Assembly: GCF_030272615.1 (NCBI RefSeq)
Contig: NC_081414.1
Coordinates: forward strand, 2,727,501 to 2,791,500
Origin: Cryptomeria japonica
Lineage: Eukaryota; Streptophyta; Pinopsida; Cupressales; Cupressaceae
Length of the DNA stretch: 64,000 bases
Reading direction: 5' to 3'
A program made the position numbers and the translations under genes. Every line of letters begins with the position of its first letter. Position 1 is the stretch's first letter. The notes below the pieces were generated by a model, which searched no databases, was not told the DNA's origin, and worked only from the letters and a program-made list of their open reading frames with translations. This document shows positions 9,089 through 19,899 of the stretch, piece after piece.

Positions 9089-10947
9089 AATGGTCGGGTT
9101 CCTTCAGTGTTAACTGCCAGCAACATGGGGTCTATTGTAGACCCCCCAGGAACATATGTGTGGTGGTTGGTATTGGTGTGTGGTTGGGAGAGATTATTCA
9201 GCAAAGTCATTCGTAATTGAGGCATCGTCTGGAGGAGGTCGTGTACATTCACAGGCACCTTCAGTTTTAATTTCAAAATTTGATTTAGTATAGCATCCTC
9301 CACCTCCGGTCAGCTGGAAGTACTCGTCGTACTCTTTGCCTTTGCCCTTTCTCGTATCTCTTTCTCAATTTCTTCCCGTGCTTCCCATGCCCTTTGCTTC
9401 TCCATCTCTAGGTCTGGGCATATTGCGTGTCTGGCTTGGGCGCAGGTTACGGCTAGCACTTCCTCTTCTTTGGTTTCCTCTACATTGAGAAAGTTGATGT
9501 CAGACTTCAGGTAGGTGGTGTCTTTGTCATCTCTCGGTCCGCACCATTTGCACAAATATTGTGTGGCCTCTCCCTTTGGGAAGTCTCAGGCGAAGTGCCC
9601 CCACTGGCTGCATGCTTTCAATTGTACCATCGATCGACCTTTGGAGTTGTATTAGATCCGACTCCTTGTGTTGTTATTTTTGTTTCATCCTCCCCACCAG
9701 TTATCTCCATAACCTCCTGAGGTTGCATTGTTGTTCACTTGTTGGCTCGTACCCACTGGTTTGGATGTTGTGGCTTGCTCCATGAATAGAACTTGGTTCA
9801 TTTGTGTATTCCGGGTTTTCATGTTGTATGGGCACTCCTTGGTGGAGTGTCCCATCACTTGGCAAATCTTGCAGAATGCCTTCTTCGGGCAAGTACCCTT
9901 TGTGTGCCCCTCCTCTTTGCACTTAGTGCACCATATGTCCCCTTCGGTCCAACTGGTGCTTCTCATTGTTTTGAATTCCCTCCTCATTCGCTCCATGTCT
10001 TTCTGGATCACTTGCACCCATTTGCCAGCCTCGCTGTCGCTGCTTCTTTCCTGTGACGAGTCATCCTCCTCAGACGAGCTATCCTTCTTCTTTTTCTTCG
10101 ATGTCTTGGTCTCGCTCTCGAGATCCATCGCTCTATTGTATGCATCTGTGTACAATGTAGGTGGAACAATTTTCATCTTCTTTCAGAGGGAATTCTTTAG
10201 TCCCTCCACAAACCATCGCTTTTTCAACCCATCTGCTTGTTGACTCTCCATTTTTCCCAATAGTTCCTTCAGCCACCGACTATAGGCTCGGATAGCCTCA
10301 TTCTTGTTCAGCTTCATTCCATAGATCTTGGCGACTATATCATTGTCATCTCTCAGGAGACGAAACTCTATCCCAAACTCCTTCTTCAGGTCGGGCCATG
10401 TGCCGACTTTGGCCTTGTCCATATCTGAGTACCAGTCTATGGCCACTCCTCTCAAGGTTGCTAGGTATTGTGTTACCCATTCGTCTTGGTCGGTAACACC
10501 GTTCACTGACCATATGGTTTCGCACGTTCGACAATGGCGGATGGGATCTTCCTTCCCATCGCCATTGAACTTTGGTAGTTTCGATTTACTCCCCATCGAT
10601 GGGGGTCATCTTCTTGGAGGTGGTTGTGGTTGTGTTTGGGCCCCTGCACCGCTCCCTCCGGTGCTGGTGGTGTGTCTTGCATGGGTGACTGGAGGTATAG
10701 TGTTTTCCCTACCGAGTGTGGCACCTACCGTATGGTTATCCTCCCCTTCATTATCACCCGCGCCCACTCCTGGCTCCCTTTGGTGATCCTCACTTTGTGG
10801 TGTAAGGGATAAGTTTGTGAACCGATCCCGAGTCTCTTTGATTAGATCTCTCCTTAACCTTGTTTCCTCCAGAAACTCTTCGTGGCTTCGCACCCTACGG
10901 TGTTCTGGCAACGCGTAGAAATTTTCATCACCTTCTGCACCCTCCAT
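9089..10947 (-). pseudogene. gag: gag and nucleocapsid of element B
   Basis: A single minus frame runs from the ATG at 10947 to about 9060 with only in-frame stops (for example TGA near 10604 and 10181). The N-terminal part is charged and disordered (EEFLEETRLRRDLI), followed by the capsid region KLPKFNGDGKEDPIRHC...DEWVTQYLATLRGVAIDWY and RAYSRWLKELL. An acidic-serine linker precedes two CCHC zinc knuckles (CTKCKEEGHTKGTC and CKICQVMGHSTKEC), and a third partly decayed one lies near 9600 (QWGHFA, then CKWC). The frame is long and orderly for a dead copy. Confidence 0.87.
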
Positions 10948-11392
10948 GACACCTCCTTGGTTCCCCTCGGGCCACCCTTCAGCAGGTCATCCTTCAGCAA
11001 GTTGCCTCAGCCGTCGTCTACGTTCTACTTGCTGCTCCAGAATCAAGGCCCTCTATGTGGCCTCCCACTCATCCGTTTCTGCTTTTTTATTTCTATCTTC
11101 ATTTAATATATTGGGCATAAATCACTTCCGTACATAGCAAGCACACACCATGTACAAAAAAAAAACTTTTATTATTTTTCCTTTCGGCCACAATTTATCT
11201 CAACATTGTGTTGGGATTATTACAGGGTTCAATTTCCCCTTCGCCTCTTGCCATCATGCTCTGCGTTCCACGATGATTGTTTTGTTTGCACGTCGTCAGC
11301 CTCTGGGTTAATCTCACCGACGGGTAGGCCCATCGTGTCCATGCGTCATCTACGTCTTCCGTTCTCAAGTACGTCTAGGTAGCAGCACCAAA
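10948..11392 (-). other. Leader and primer-binding region of element B
   Basis: Noncoding on the minus strand between the right LTR and gag. Directly after the LTR the minus strand reads TTTGGTGCTGCTACC. The TGG is placed as expected for a primer-binding site, but I cannot match it to a tRNA. Confidence 0.6.
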
Positions 11393-11663
11393 TGTTTACC
11401 CTCTCGGGTGAATAACTTAAAGCACACAAATAAAACACATAATGCAAAATAATAATGCCATAGATATCAGATGTAATATAAGAGATGTTATTCCATTCCT
11501 GGTCGTTTTCCTCACAAGTTACATTCGGAAGTATTTAAAGGTACAGAGGGGGTGTGAGCGCCAACCGTCACACTGCAACTACCACCCCATGGTTGCCAAC
11601 TAACCAAGACAATTACAACTTAATTAACTAGTCTTATGTTTGTATACAATAATGCCACTAACA
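11393..11663 (-). repeat. Right LTR (5' LTR) of element B
   Basis: 271 bp, TGTTTACC to ACTAACA, collinear with 6835-7105. It is followed by the target duplication TGTGT. Confidence 0.93.
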
Positions 11664-11668
11664 TGTGT
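11664..11668. other. Target-site duplication of element B, right copy
   Basis: TGTGT, identical to 6830-6834. Confidence 0.92.
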
Positions 11669-11854
11669 CAAGTTGTTATACGGACTAACGTTGTTTGCCT
11701 TGTCAGTAGCAACAAGTCGAATTAAAGGATCGTTTTGAAAGGCGTAGTAAATGCAGCATTTATCTAGCCATTACTCGAGAACAAAGACGGGATGGCGGAT
11801 GATTTTTGAACCAATTCTAATTTTTGAAGTGTTCACAAAGTGCATTATCTAGCC
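11669..11854 (+). other. 3' spacer of element A, second part
   Basis: Continuation of the post-integrase spacer after excision of B in thought. No gene seen before the ATG at 11855. Confidence 0.55.
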
Positions 11855-13841
11855 ATGCAGAGTGTGATACAAAACCATTGGGCAAGTGTGCAAGACACAG
11901 AGGTAGAACAATTGAACCTAGAGACTTTCCTACAAGAGCTTGAAGGAGGAGAGAGAGATCCATTGCAGGAAAGATTTCTTTAGTGTGGCTTGGCTTTCAC
12001 AGTTGGTTTTTCAACGGTCATGCCTTGTGCAGATTTAATCATTGCATGCTCTAAAAGATAAAACCTAGAGACACAATAAATCTGGGTAGACGGAGGCAGG
12101 GTTGTAGCACAGATTAATGTTGAAAGCATCTCTCACGCTTTGTGCCTTCCTAAAAGAAAATCTTCTGAAGACGTGTTCATTCTAGTTGGTGAATTTAATT
12201 TCAGAATGCACGGAGACTGGCGTATTAACTACATTACCAAAAACCAGTTAAAGTCTAAAAAGGGAGGGAAGTCTCAATTGCCCATCAAATTGAAAAGAAT
12301 GCACTTTAAGGATGAAGTTCCAAAGATTATAGTCCTCCTGCATCATGTTGTAGGGAATGCTTGCGCTGATTCTTTTGAGCTCTGGATGTGTCATTTTATT
12401 ATGGTAATTTGAGCTCTCAAGAGTTTTATTGACTGGCCTTCTATCATTAGCTATCATTTGCATGAACAATTATAGAATTTTTGCCAATCCCTTTCCTTTC
12501 ATATATGTTCATATCTGATTTTCATATTAGCTAGTCAAGAGTCTGCTTGGTCAGGCTTGTAATTGCATCATCCTCTCCCTGCATTTGCACCCATCTACCA
12601 AAAATTTCCACAGCTCACCATGGGTAAGGGTATGCAAGCTTTTTCCCATGTTAATGATGCATTCTTGATGGGTATGGTTAGAAAATTGGAAGGAAACCCT
12701 AGCCTACAAATTTCCCATGAATCTATTGCTTTTGTGATGAAGTTTGGAAGTTTCTACACCCAATTCAATAGGTTCACATACCTTAGAATTGGGGGTTTTG
12801 AGAAGGCTCCACTAAAATTGCCTTGATTTCCATCTGATTATATTGTTTTCCTGGAATTTTGTCGTTAGATGGCGGTAGTGAATGTTAAATATCTGAACAT
12901 GGGAAAGAAAGGATACTCCTTTCTGTTGTCCACACCTCATTTCTCCTGCAAAACAAATGGTGCCGCTAAGGCCATGGGAACAATTCTATAGAAGTTTCAT
13001 TTTCAATCTATGTCATCTAGAAATAGTTTTGACAACAAGGGATATGTTAAGCACAATTCATATGGAGCCAAACGTTATATGTATTGGTCTGAGCTCGAGG
13101 ACTTCTGGGAAGATTGTTTGGATGAGTTGAAGTGTTTAAAAGAGGTCTCATGAGGCTTTCTTTGCAGAAAATTCACACTCTTGGTGTTTGTTTTAATGTT
13201 CCTGATGATGTGATTGAAGATGATGCCATTTTGGACCTAGAGCATTATACTCTTGCCAATGCGGCCCCCATAAAATTTGATTGGTCCTTCTAATGACTAA
13301 AAATTTGGTAGCACATCCTAAGGAAATTGATCCTACCTGGCGAGAAGCCTTGGAATGGAAAGAAAGGATCTACCGTGATTATATTAATGAAATTGATGAT
13401 GCCCTAAAATGTTATTTGAATGATAAGCTGAAAATAAAGAATAATTTATGTGCTCTAGATGTTGACCTTATGAATAGCTTTGAGGAGAATGTAGGAGAAC
13501 TTGGTGAAATGATGGGCTAGTTCAAGGAGAATTATCAAAGGAATATCAGAGATCCTCAAAATAGTTTTTTGGAATCCTTTAAAGGATTGTGTCACTTGCA
13601 GATGCACACTACTGCCTTTCAGACCGAGATGGATGAAATGCATAAAAAAATTGTCATTACTGATGGGTTGACTTCAAAATGGAGAACAATAATGCACATC
13701 ACAACAGTACCAAAGGACTCAAACTTGGAGCCGATAATGAATAGGTACCGTGAATACAAACAAATGCTTAAGGCTCAGGAGGTGGCACATGCCAATGAGG
13801 AGGTGGAGATCGTTGGCGATAATGAAACAAAAGCTAAATAG
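11855..13841 (+). pseudogene. Unknown ORF downstream of pol in element A, about 660 residues, decayed
   Basis: An ATG at 11855 opens frame 2, which runs to about 13150 with in-frame stops only (TAG near 11981, TAA near 12059 and 12080, TGA 12410, TAG near 12473, TAA near 12561, TGA 12824 and two TAG further on). After a frameshift near 13150, frame 3 continues to 13841, with one TAG at 13518. The N-terminus is acidic and Gln/Leu-rich. The middle has alternating hydrophobic helices with the signature ELWMCHFIMVI and FIDWPSIISYHLHEQL. The C-terminus (13281-13841) is predicted helical and charged. It lies in sense between integrase and the 3' LTR. I do not recognise it; the helical middle distantly recalls the putative plant transposon protein domain, but that is only an impression. 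The long shared frame says it once encoded a protein. Confidence 0.65.
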
Positions 13842-13859
13842 GTGGGGACAATTTCATAA

Positions 13860-14487
13860 TGTTGTTTTTTATTGCTTTTCTTGAATATTGGCTTGGAAGC
13901 CAAAAATACTTATTTTAAAATAATGTTTGTCTTCAAGAAACCATTTCTCTGAATGTTTTAAATAGCTGGACTTATTTTCATTTTAGGATCTTTTGGGAAA
14001 ACTTTGATTTACTCTTAAGAACAAAGACTTCCTTAAGCATATTTTTGTTTATTGTTTTGAATATAGAAAATTTGTTGGTGGCTTCAAATATTCGTAATCT
14101 TTGAATTATGGTGTGTGAATGCTTTCTGTTCTTTTGAATGGTTATCAGTGGATGCATCTATATTTAAGATGGTGAATGGTTTTGGTTTTCTATTGTTGCA
14201 AAAATATTATCTTTGAATGGTATTTTGTAGCAATTTAGTTGATTCAAAATCTTGAAAAATAAAAAAAAGTGTTTTTATTTTATGCATGCCTTTTCGGAGC
14301 TTTCTGGTTAAAAGAATTTCAATTAATTTCTATTGATTGAATATCATCTGAAGGTATCTGCCACCTTATAAAACAAGTAGAGAACCAGTCAGTAAATAGT
14401 TTGTTCAGATTGGTTCAATTGTGGTTAAATTTGTCACCTTTGTGGGCGTGAGAATATAGAGTTAGGTGATAAATTTGTTAATCAACA
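13860..14487 (+). repeat. 3' LTR of element A
   Basis: The right end at 14487 (CAACA) is firm from comparison with the 5' copy. The left end is uncertain: the purine run AGGTGGGGA at 13840-13848 marks the tract, and the first TG after it is at 13860. About 630 bp. Confidence 0.75.
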
Positions 14488-15232
14488 CAAGGTTAAGGAT
14501 CCCCACAACCATCATGCATCCTATCCACTTCGCCTTATCCACACCCTTCATATCCATTACCTTTTCATTTATTGCTTCTATCATCCCTTATTACCTTTGA
14601 TCTTTCTTATCCTATCTCCATCCTATCCTATCCATCCCTTAATCTTGATCAAAACCAAGGACATAAAAGAAAAACAAATTTTCATAAACCTTTTCAGATG
14701 TCCATTCCTTATGGAGCAAATATCATTGAATGCACCATGCCATCACCTTATATTGCCATATCTAATCCCTTAGCTTGGGTTCCCATCATGAGGTAGTCCT
14801 TGAAAATCAATTTATCCTTGATTTTATATTAATTTGCCTCCATCCTTCACTTATCCATTGTCATCCCATCGGCTCATTCATTCGTTCATGATGCCTTATG
14901 CCTTGCTAGATACTAGGGGTAAATAAATACATCTTTCTTGAGAATAAATCTTGATATATGTCTTATACCTCAATAATTAATCAAGACAACTTTTAAAATC
15001 CAATAAAAAATCACTAAATCTTTTCAAATACAAAAAAATAAATAATAATTCTAAATTCTAAAAAATTCAAAAATCTCAAAAATTCAAAATCTATAATAAA
15101 CTCTCTTTCTTAGATATTGACACTTTGAACAAACACAATCTAAAAAATCTTGGATTAATAGAAAAACTATCAAACTAGTCTACTATCTTATTGATCAACT
15201 ACTTATTAGTTTTAGCATCTTTAACAAACAAC

Positions 15233-15412
15233 GTGCCTCTACGGAAACATTGTTCCTAGAATAGGGACCCTATTAGATATCATGTCCTACAAACACATCT
15301 TTCCTATAATGAACATCCTATTGTGCCGCTATGGATACATAATTCCTAGAACAAACACCCTATCAGATATCATGTCCTATAAATATATCTTTCCTACAAT
15401 GGACATCCTATG
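15233..15412. repeat. 90-bp tandem duplication in element H
   Basis: Two copies of 90 bp (15233-15322 and 15323-15412) share TATCATGTCCTA and ATCTTTCCTA blocks and differ mainly by transitions. Confidence 0.75.
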
Positions 15413-16014
15413 AAACATCATTTTAACAAAAAACACTTAATTTTGGCAAGAAGATCTAAATGGCTATTGACTTGTTTGGTCTAGTGAGTCTTATCTTTTA
15501 TTTGATTTATCATGTATCATGATCTTATGCTACTCAAGGATATCCACAAGTGATTAAAGAAGCAAAGATGGACCATTATTTTTTTCATTTGATTGTCTTT
15601 TGTGGTTTGTCTTATCACTCCTTGCAAATGGTATATGGGTTATCTAGGTTTTATCGTATCTAGATATGCTTGCCTTCACTTGCCATAATAAGCTCAATGA
15701 TGATGTAGCACTATATTAAGCACAAGATTCCATCACCCTCATCCTTTATATCTGTTCATCCATTCCTACCCATAACTACTTTTATGGCCATCAATTTACC
15801 ATCTCCTTAGCCTTATCCTCCATCTTTCCTTTTGAGAGCACACATGTGTTCTCCTAACCCATATGTTCTTTAAGGGGGAATCTTCTACTAACTCATCATC
15901 CTTCCTTAACATTCCTATGACTGGGGAATCATACTTCTAGTTCTTATCCTTATCCTTGTTTTAATCTTATTTGAAACAACACAATAAATTGCATTGTCAC
16001 AAAGAGGGACAAAA

Positions 16015-16620
16015 CGTAGACACCTAAAATTGTCCAGTGATTAAAAAAATATTATTATTAATTATTTTATCCTAATGACTTCTATTAATTAAATATATAT
16101 TTTATTTATTTCATTATTTCATTAGCCTTTTCTACTATTAATTAAATGAATAGTTTATTTATTAAATTAATTCATTTACATTTTCTTCTTATCCACATGA
16201 AAAGACATTTTTCTAAATACCTACTCCTCAATCTTAGCCCTCCATTTTAATTTGACCTCTTAATCATAACCCTCAATTTTTAGGATGTTCTCTATAAAAG
16301 AGGCTTCCTCCTCTTATTTTCCATATAACATACTTGGAGCATACTTACATTATGTCAAAATCATTCTAGCATACATCATCACATCATCTTTGCATCATAG
16401 CTTTACATCATCACAACCACATACGTACTTCCTTGAGCTCTTGTGCAAGTGCAACACAAATATGAGAGCAACAAAATCAAATACAAGAACATGGAGGATA
16501 GGAGAACAATGGAGACAGGCCTACTTTGTGTGTGAATGGCATAATATTTGTTATTCCATTGTTATTTGCATACCTGTTAGTTATCTATTGATGTTTTGTT
16601 GAATTTCATTGTAGATCTAA
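16015..16620 (+). repeat. LTR of element H
   Basis: Starts after the purine tract 16001-16014 with CGTAGACACCTAAAATTGTC, matching the LTR start of element G apart from the first base. It has an AT-rich U3 with TTAATTAAAT blocks and a TATA box TCTATAAAAG near 16288. The right end is not defined; homology to a Copia fragment begins by about 16640. Confidence 0.65.
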
Positions 16621-16639
16621 GATTTAGTGGTTGGAACCA

Positions 16640-16990
16640 GGGTTTACAAATAGAGTTCAAATTTAGAATATAAAATAAACATTTCCATTAGTTCTTATAC
16701 CTTCTACAACTAATCTCCTAGAATTTCCTTTTTGATTTCACACTTAGACCCATGAAATATGAGCTTGTATCCCTTACTACACATTTGACTCACACTCAAA
16801 AGATTATGTCTCACACCCTTAATATAATAAACATCATCAGTCTTATACTTACCATCAATGGAAATAGTACATTTACCACAGTTAGGTGTGGCTTCCTCAC
16901 CAACAAATTTTATAGAACCACCATCAGACTTCTCAAGGTTAATGAAATTTCCTTTATCACATATGAAATATGAAAACTTTATTAAATATA
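16640..16990 (-). pseudogene. Copia (SIRE-like) protease/pre-integrase fragment
   Basis: Read on the minus strand, 16985 down to 16650 gives DKGNFINLEKSDGGSIKF, GEEATPNCGKCTIS, KTDDVYYIKGVRHNLLS, VSQMCSKGYKL and CEIKKE, a clear match to the region between protease and integrase in plant Ty1/Copia polyproteins. One in-frame stop occurs near the end. About 110 codons survive with no flanking LTR seen, so this is a truncated scrap sitting between H and the PPR pseudogene. Confidence 0.85.
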
Positions 16991-17029
16991 TTTTTATTCT
17001 TCTAAGAGTTTCGCAAAAAACAAAAGTTT

Positions 17030-17681
17030 TGAAAGGGTTGTCTAGAAAGTATGGAATAATTATTGAAAATAATGCCTCAAGGAGTACGGTTTCATGGCTA
17101 CCATGAACACAGGATATGCAGAAGATTTATTTGTTGAAAGACTTTAGAAAGTTTCAAGCTATTGCAATTTGTAGGTGTAAAGCCAAAGTTCATAGCTTGC
17201 AGCTCATGCTAGAATGGGAGTTTTCAAACAGTTTATTCACATCCGTTAAAGCATAATGGCGAAAGCTATGTTCACAAATTTTGCTTCCTGTGCCAAAACA
17301 ATAACTTTTGAAGCAATCATAAGAACCAAGAAAAACATTAGGGATGGAGGAATTTGGAAGATACGAGTGCAAAATATGAATTCTATAGACACGGCTTGTG
17401 AGCTGTTTGAAAACACTTTTTTCAGATAAATGTGGTCATAACTGCAAAATATACACAGCTTGAGTCTTGTTGAAAGGCCTTTACCAATATCCATACAAAT
17501 AAAGTTGATAGGTGAAAAGGAGAGTTTCACGATCCTTGCTAGCATCCTTCCGGTCTGTGCGTGAATGGGGCATCATAATAGCTATGCAAAACAAGCAAAA
17601 TAATTATTTAAAACTTTGGAATCTGGTATTATTAAAGCACATACAACTGACAGGTGTCAAACCACCGCAAAACCTAACATG
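17030..17681 (+). pseudogene. Pentatricopeptide-repeat (PPR) protein pseudogene fragment
   Basis: PPR proteins bind organelle RNA through tandem 35-residue repeats. Pieces in all three frames follow the plant PPR consensus in order: SRSTVSW, then GYAEDLFVERL, FVGVKPK, ARMGVFKQFIHIR with SIMAKAM, NSIDTACELFENTFF, ESFTILASILPVCA and IQLTGVKPPQNLTW. These correspond to two or more successive repeats (VVSW..MI.GYA, GVKP, ..FASVLPACA, ..G..IH, G.IDKARELFD.M). There are many stops and frameshifts, so it is long dead. Element G inserted in it at 17687; I could not follow the PPR pattern convincingly on the far side (59685 onward). Confidence 0.75.
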
Positions 17682-17686
17682 GAGCC
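17682..17686. other. Target-site duplication of element G, left copy
   Basis: GAGCC precedes the left LTR; GAGCC follows the right LTR at 59680-59684. Confidence 0.92.
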
Positions 17687-18480
17687 TGTTTATGGTAAAA
17701 ATGGAAATGACAATATTGAAAGACTAAATGAATTCAACCATAAAACCCTAGCCTAAAAACAATAAAGATCCACCATAACATATGAAGATTACCTAAGACA
17801 ATGCAAATCAAAAAAAATCACAAAGATTATACCATCACATGTCTAATAGGGTTTGGATCTCCATTCTTCCTATCTCCATTGATCTTGCTTGATATATTTG
17901 CTCTCAGATTTTATGTGTGCACAAGAGCTCAACAAAGAACAGAAATATGGTTGCAAGTAGGCTTGATCACATATGAAAGTTTGAAAGCGTCAATTAGTCG
18001 GGGGTTGATAATGAAGGAAGCATCTCCTTATATAGAAGACACTATAAGAAATGGAGGGATAAGATTGAGAGGTGTAAAAGATAAATGGTCGCCTAAGATT
18101 AGAGAGTAGGTAGAGAAAATAAGAAAATAATCAGAGGGTAGGTAGTGTAGGAATTAAGAGATGAATGACATGTGTCATGGGTAGAAAAGGTTAATGAATT
18201 AATTAAATAAATAAAGATTTAATTAATTAAATAAATAAAGATTTAATTAATTAATAGAGGAAGTGGGATTAATTAAATAAATAAGATATTTATTTAATTT
18301 AGGAAAAGGGGAATTTAAATAAATAAAAGTATTTATTTAAATGAGAAATAAGGTTAGAAGAGGATAAATGAATTAATTAAATAAATAAAGATTTATTTAA
18401 TTAATAGAAGAATTAGGCTTAAATAATTAAATAAATAAGAATATTTATTTAATTAGACAGGACAATTTTAGGTGTCTACA
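17687..18480 (-). repeat. Left LTR (3' LTR) of element G
   Basis: 794 bp, TGTTTATGG to GGTGTCTACA, matching 58962-59679. It is longer mainly because of an extra block of AATTAATTAAATAAATAAAG units near 18180-18420. The minus-strand TATA box CTATATAAGG lies near 18028-18040. Confidence 0.93.
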
Positions 18481-18495
18481 TTTTGCCCCTCTTTG
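18481..18495 (-). other. Polypurine tract of element G
   Basis: The minus strand reads AAAGAGGGGCAAAA right before the LTR. The same tract with one or two changes occurs in H (16001) and E (49831). Confidence 0.85.
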
Positions 18496-18984
18496 AGACA
18501 ATGCAACTTGTCGCGTTGTTTCAAAGAAGATAAGATGAACTGATACAAAGTTGCCCCAAGATGGGAATGATATGCCCCCTCTAGAGATTGGATGAAAATG
18601 TCTGGAAAAATCAGAGACAATCTCTCAAAAAGAAAGAAAGGCTAGAATGGACTGACCGGATGGAGTGACAAAGTCACAAGATAAAGAAGACTGAATAGGG
18701 CTAGGGCTAGGCTAGTCTATAAGATAGACTACGAGGGAAAACATCCTCATTTTCATCCACACATCCAAAAGATTAGAGTGCAAAGAAAGTAGAGAGCAGT
18801 CAACAGTCAACACTGATGGCTTTGGTGCATAGATTCGATCGCGTTCGCCGATTTTAGAGACCAATAGATGCAGGAGAGCCGGTAAGTACCACAAAAACCT
18901 CCTTGTACTTTGGCGCATTAAATGTTGTCATAAATGCATGTTAGATAGTGTAATAAATGTGTATTAGGTATATCAAGAGGGGGG
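18496..18984 (-). other. Noncoding 3' region of element G next to the LTR
   Basis: No gene seen. A run of nine G lies near 18979. Confidence 0.5.
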
Positions 18985-19250
18985 GGGAATGCTGAGGCGC
19001 GTCTACATTGGTGCTAGACACGTTTGGGTAGGCTAGGCACGTTTGTCTTTGTGCTAGGTGCGTCTATGAATGCAGCAGTGTCTATGTTCAATGCTAGCAC
19101 GTTTGTGTCTTGCAAGCGTGTTTATGCAGGACAGGTGCACCTGTGCTGAGCAAAGGCACGTCTGTGTGATTCAGGTGCTTCTATGCAGAGCAGGTGCATA
19201 TGTGCAGTATGTAAGCGTGTTTGTGTCATGAATGTGTGTTTATGTCTTCA
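18985..19250. repeat. Short-motif array, 3' side of element G
   Basis: About ten copies of an RCGT(T/C)T(A/G)(T/C)G-type motif (GCGCGTCTACA, CACGTTTGTCT, GCGTGTTTATG, GCACGTCTGTG) are spaced 20-35 bp apart. The reverse complement of the same motif forms arrays on the 5' side of G at 57186-57440 and 58580-58850. Confidence 0.75.
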
Positions 19251-19254
19251 AGGC

Positions 19255-19440
19255 CAAATCGACAGTTATGTGATGAACATACGTTGTCGATTGGATAAGT
19301 TGTTGAGAGGATACACTCAAGCAGGTCCTCTAGGGAAGACTAGAATAGCAGATAGGGATAGGATTGGCAATTTTGTGATAGAACATACGTTGCCAATTAG
19401 GAAACTACTCAAGAGGATACACTCAAGTAGAGGCCCTAGG
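19255..19440. repeat. Two-copy duplication, about 110 bp
   Basis: GAACATACGTTG(T/C)C and GAGGATACACTCAAG(C/T) blocks occur twice, near 19275/19315 and 19380/19415. Confidence 0.6.
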
Positions 19441-19448
19441 ATAGGATC

Positions 19449-19885
19449 AAAGCAACAATTTGTGATGAATAGGGAATGCTACTAGGATAAAAAAAGAAGT
19501 ACTTTGTGATGAACAAGGAGTACTAAAAAGAGTAGCACTTTGTGATGAACAGGGAATGCTACTAGGATAAAAAAGTAGTACTTTGTGATGAACAGGGAGT
19601 ACTAAAAAGAGCAGCACTTTGTGATGAACAGGGGATGCCACTAGGATAGGAAGCAGTACTTTGTGATGAACAGGGAGTACTAAAAAGAGCAGCACATTGT
19701 GATGACCAGGGAATGCTACTAGGATAGAAAGTAGTACTTTGTGATGAACAGGGAGTACCACTAGGATAGAGTGCCATATGATAGATATAAGCACTAAGAT
19801 AAAAAGAAGCACTTTGTCATGAACAGGGAATGCCACTAGGATAGAAAGCAGTACTTTGTGATGAATAGGGAGTACCACTAAGATT
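19449..19885. repeat. Minisatellite, about 11 units of roughly 36-43 bp
   Basis: Units carry (A/G)CACTTTGTGATGAACAGG and alternate between a GGGAATGC(C/T)ACTAGGAT and a GGGAGTACTAAAAAGAG tail, giving a higher-order dimer. One unit near 19775 is degenerate. The long open minus-strand frame here is a by-product of the repeat. Confidence 0.85.
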
Positions 19886-19899
19886 GACACAGTTGATTT

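Larger units (their letters stand above)
6835..11663 (-). mobile_element. Element B: non-autonomous Ty3/Gypsy (gag-protease) inserted in element A
   Basis: Complete on structural grounds: two 271-bp LTRs starting TGTTTACC, a purine tract next to the left LTR (so the element reads on the minus strand) and a perfect TGTGT target duplication. The coding content, read right to left, is gag, zinc knuckles, protease, then a scrap of integrase C-terminus. RT, RNase H and the integrase core are missing. It would have needed enzymes from another element to move. It interrupts the 3' spacer of A, so it is younger than A. Confidence 0.93.
1..14487 (+). mobile_element. Element A: Tat/Ogre-like Ty3/Gypsy retrotransposon, left end outside window, split by element B
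   Basis: The order seen is partial LTR, primer-binding site, leader, gag, protease, RNase H, reverse transcriptase, second RNase H, integrase, then a long spacer with an extra ORF, and a 3' LTR ending at 14487. Bases 1-264 match the last part of the LTR at 14126-14487, which pairs the two ends. The coding frame is mostly frame 1 but broken by many stops and several frameshifts, so this copy is dead. The position of the extra RNase H (between protease and RT) and the long region after pol fit the Tat lineage. Element B sits in the 3' spacer with its own target duplication. The 5-bp target duplication of A itself cannot be tested because its left end is not in the window; CAAGG (14488-14492) would be the right copy. 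Confidence 0.88.
14488..16620 (+). mobile_element. Element H: 3' end of a Tat-type Gypsy element, host of element A
   Basis: Directly after A ends, the sequence resembles the post-integrase noncoding region of element E (shared phrases such as CTACTCAAGGATATCCACAAG against GCAACTCAAGGATGTTCATGAC, and ACTAGGGG(T/C)AAA). It ends with the purine tract AAAGAGGGACAAAA, which is nearly identical to that of G. An LTR starting CGTAGACACC follows, against TGTAGACACC in G. The upstream part of H must lie left of A, outside the window, so A inserted into H. No coding sequence is left in the visible part. Confidence 0.7.

Noticed and set aside
9728-10243. Plus-strand frames opposite to B gag
   Set aside because: Shadows of the real minus-strand gag/nucleocapsid frame.
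14488-14492. CAAGG as target duplication of element A
   Set aside because: Cannot be tested because the left end of A is outside the window.
19447-19890. Open minus-strand frame coding HHKVLL-type repeats
   Set aside because: Produced by the minisatellite whose unit keeps one frame open; no start, no conserved protein in element E at the same place.
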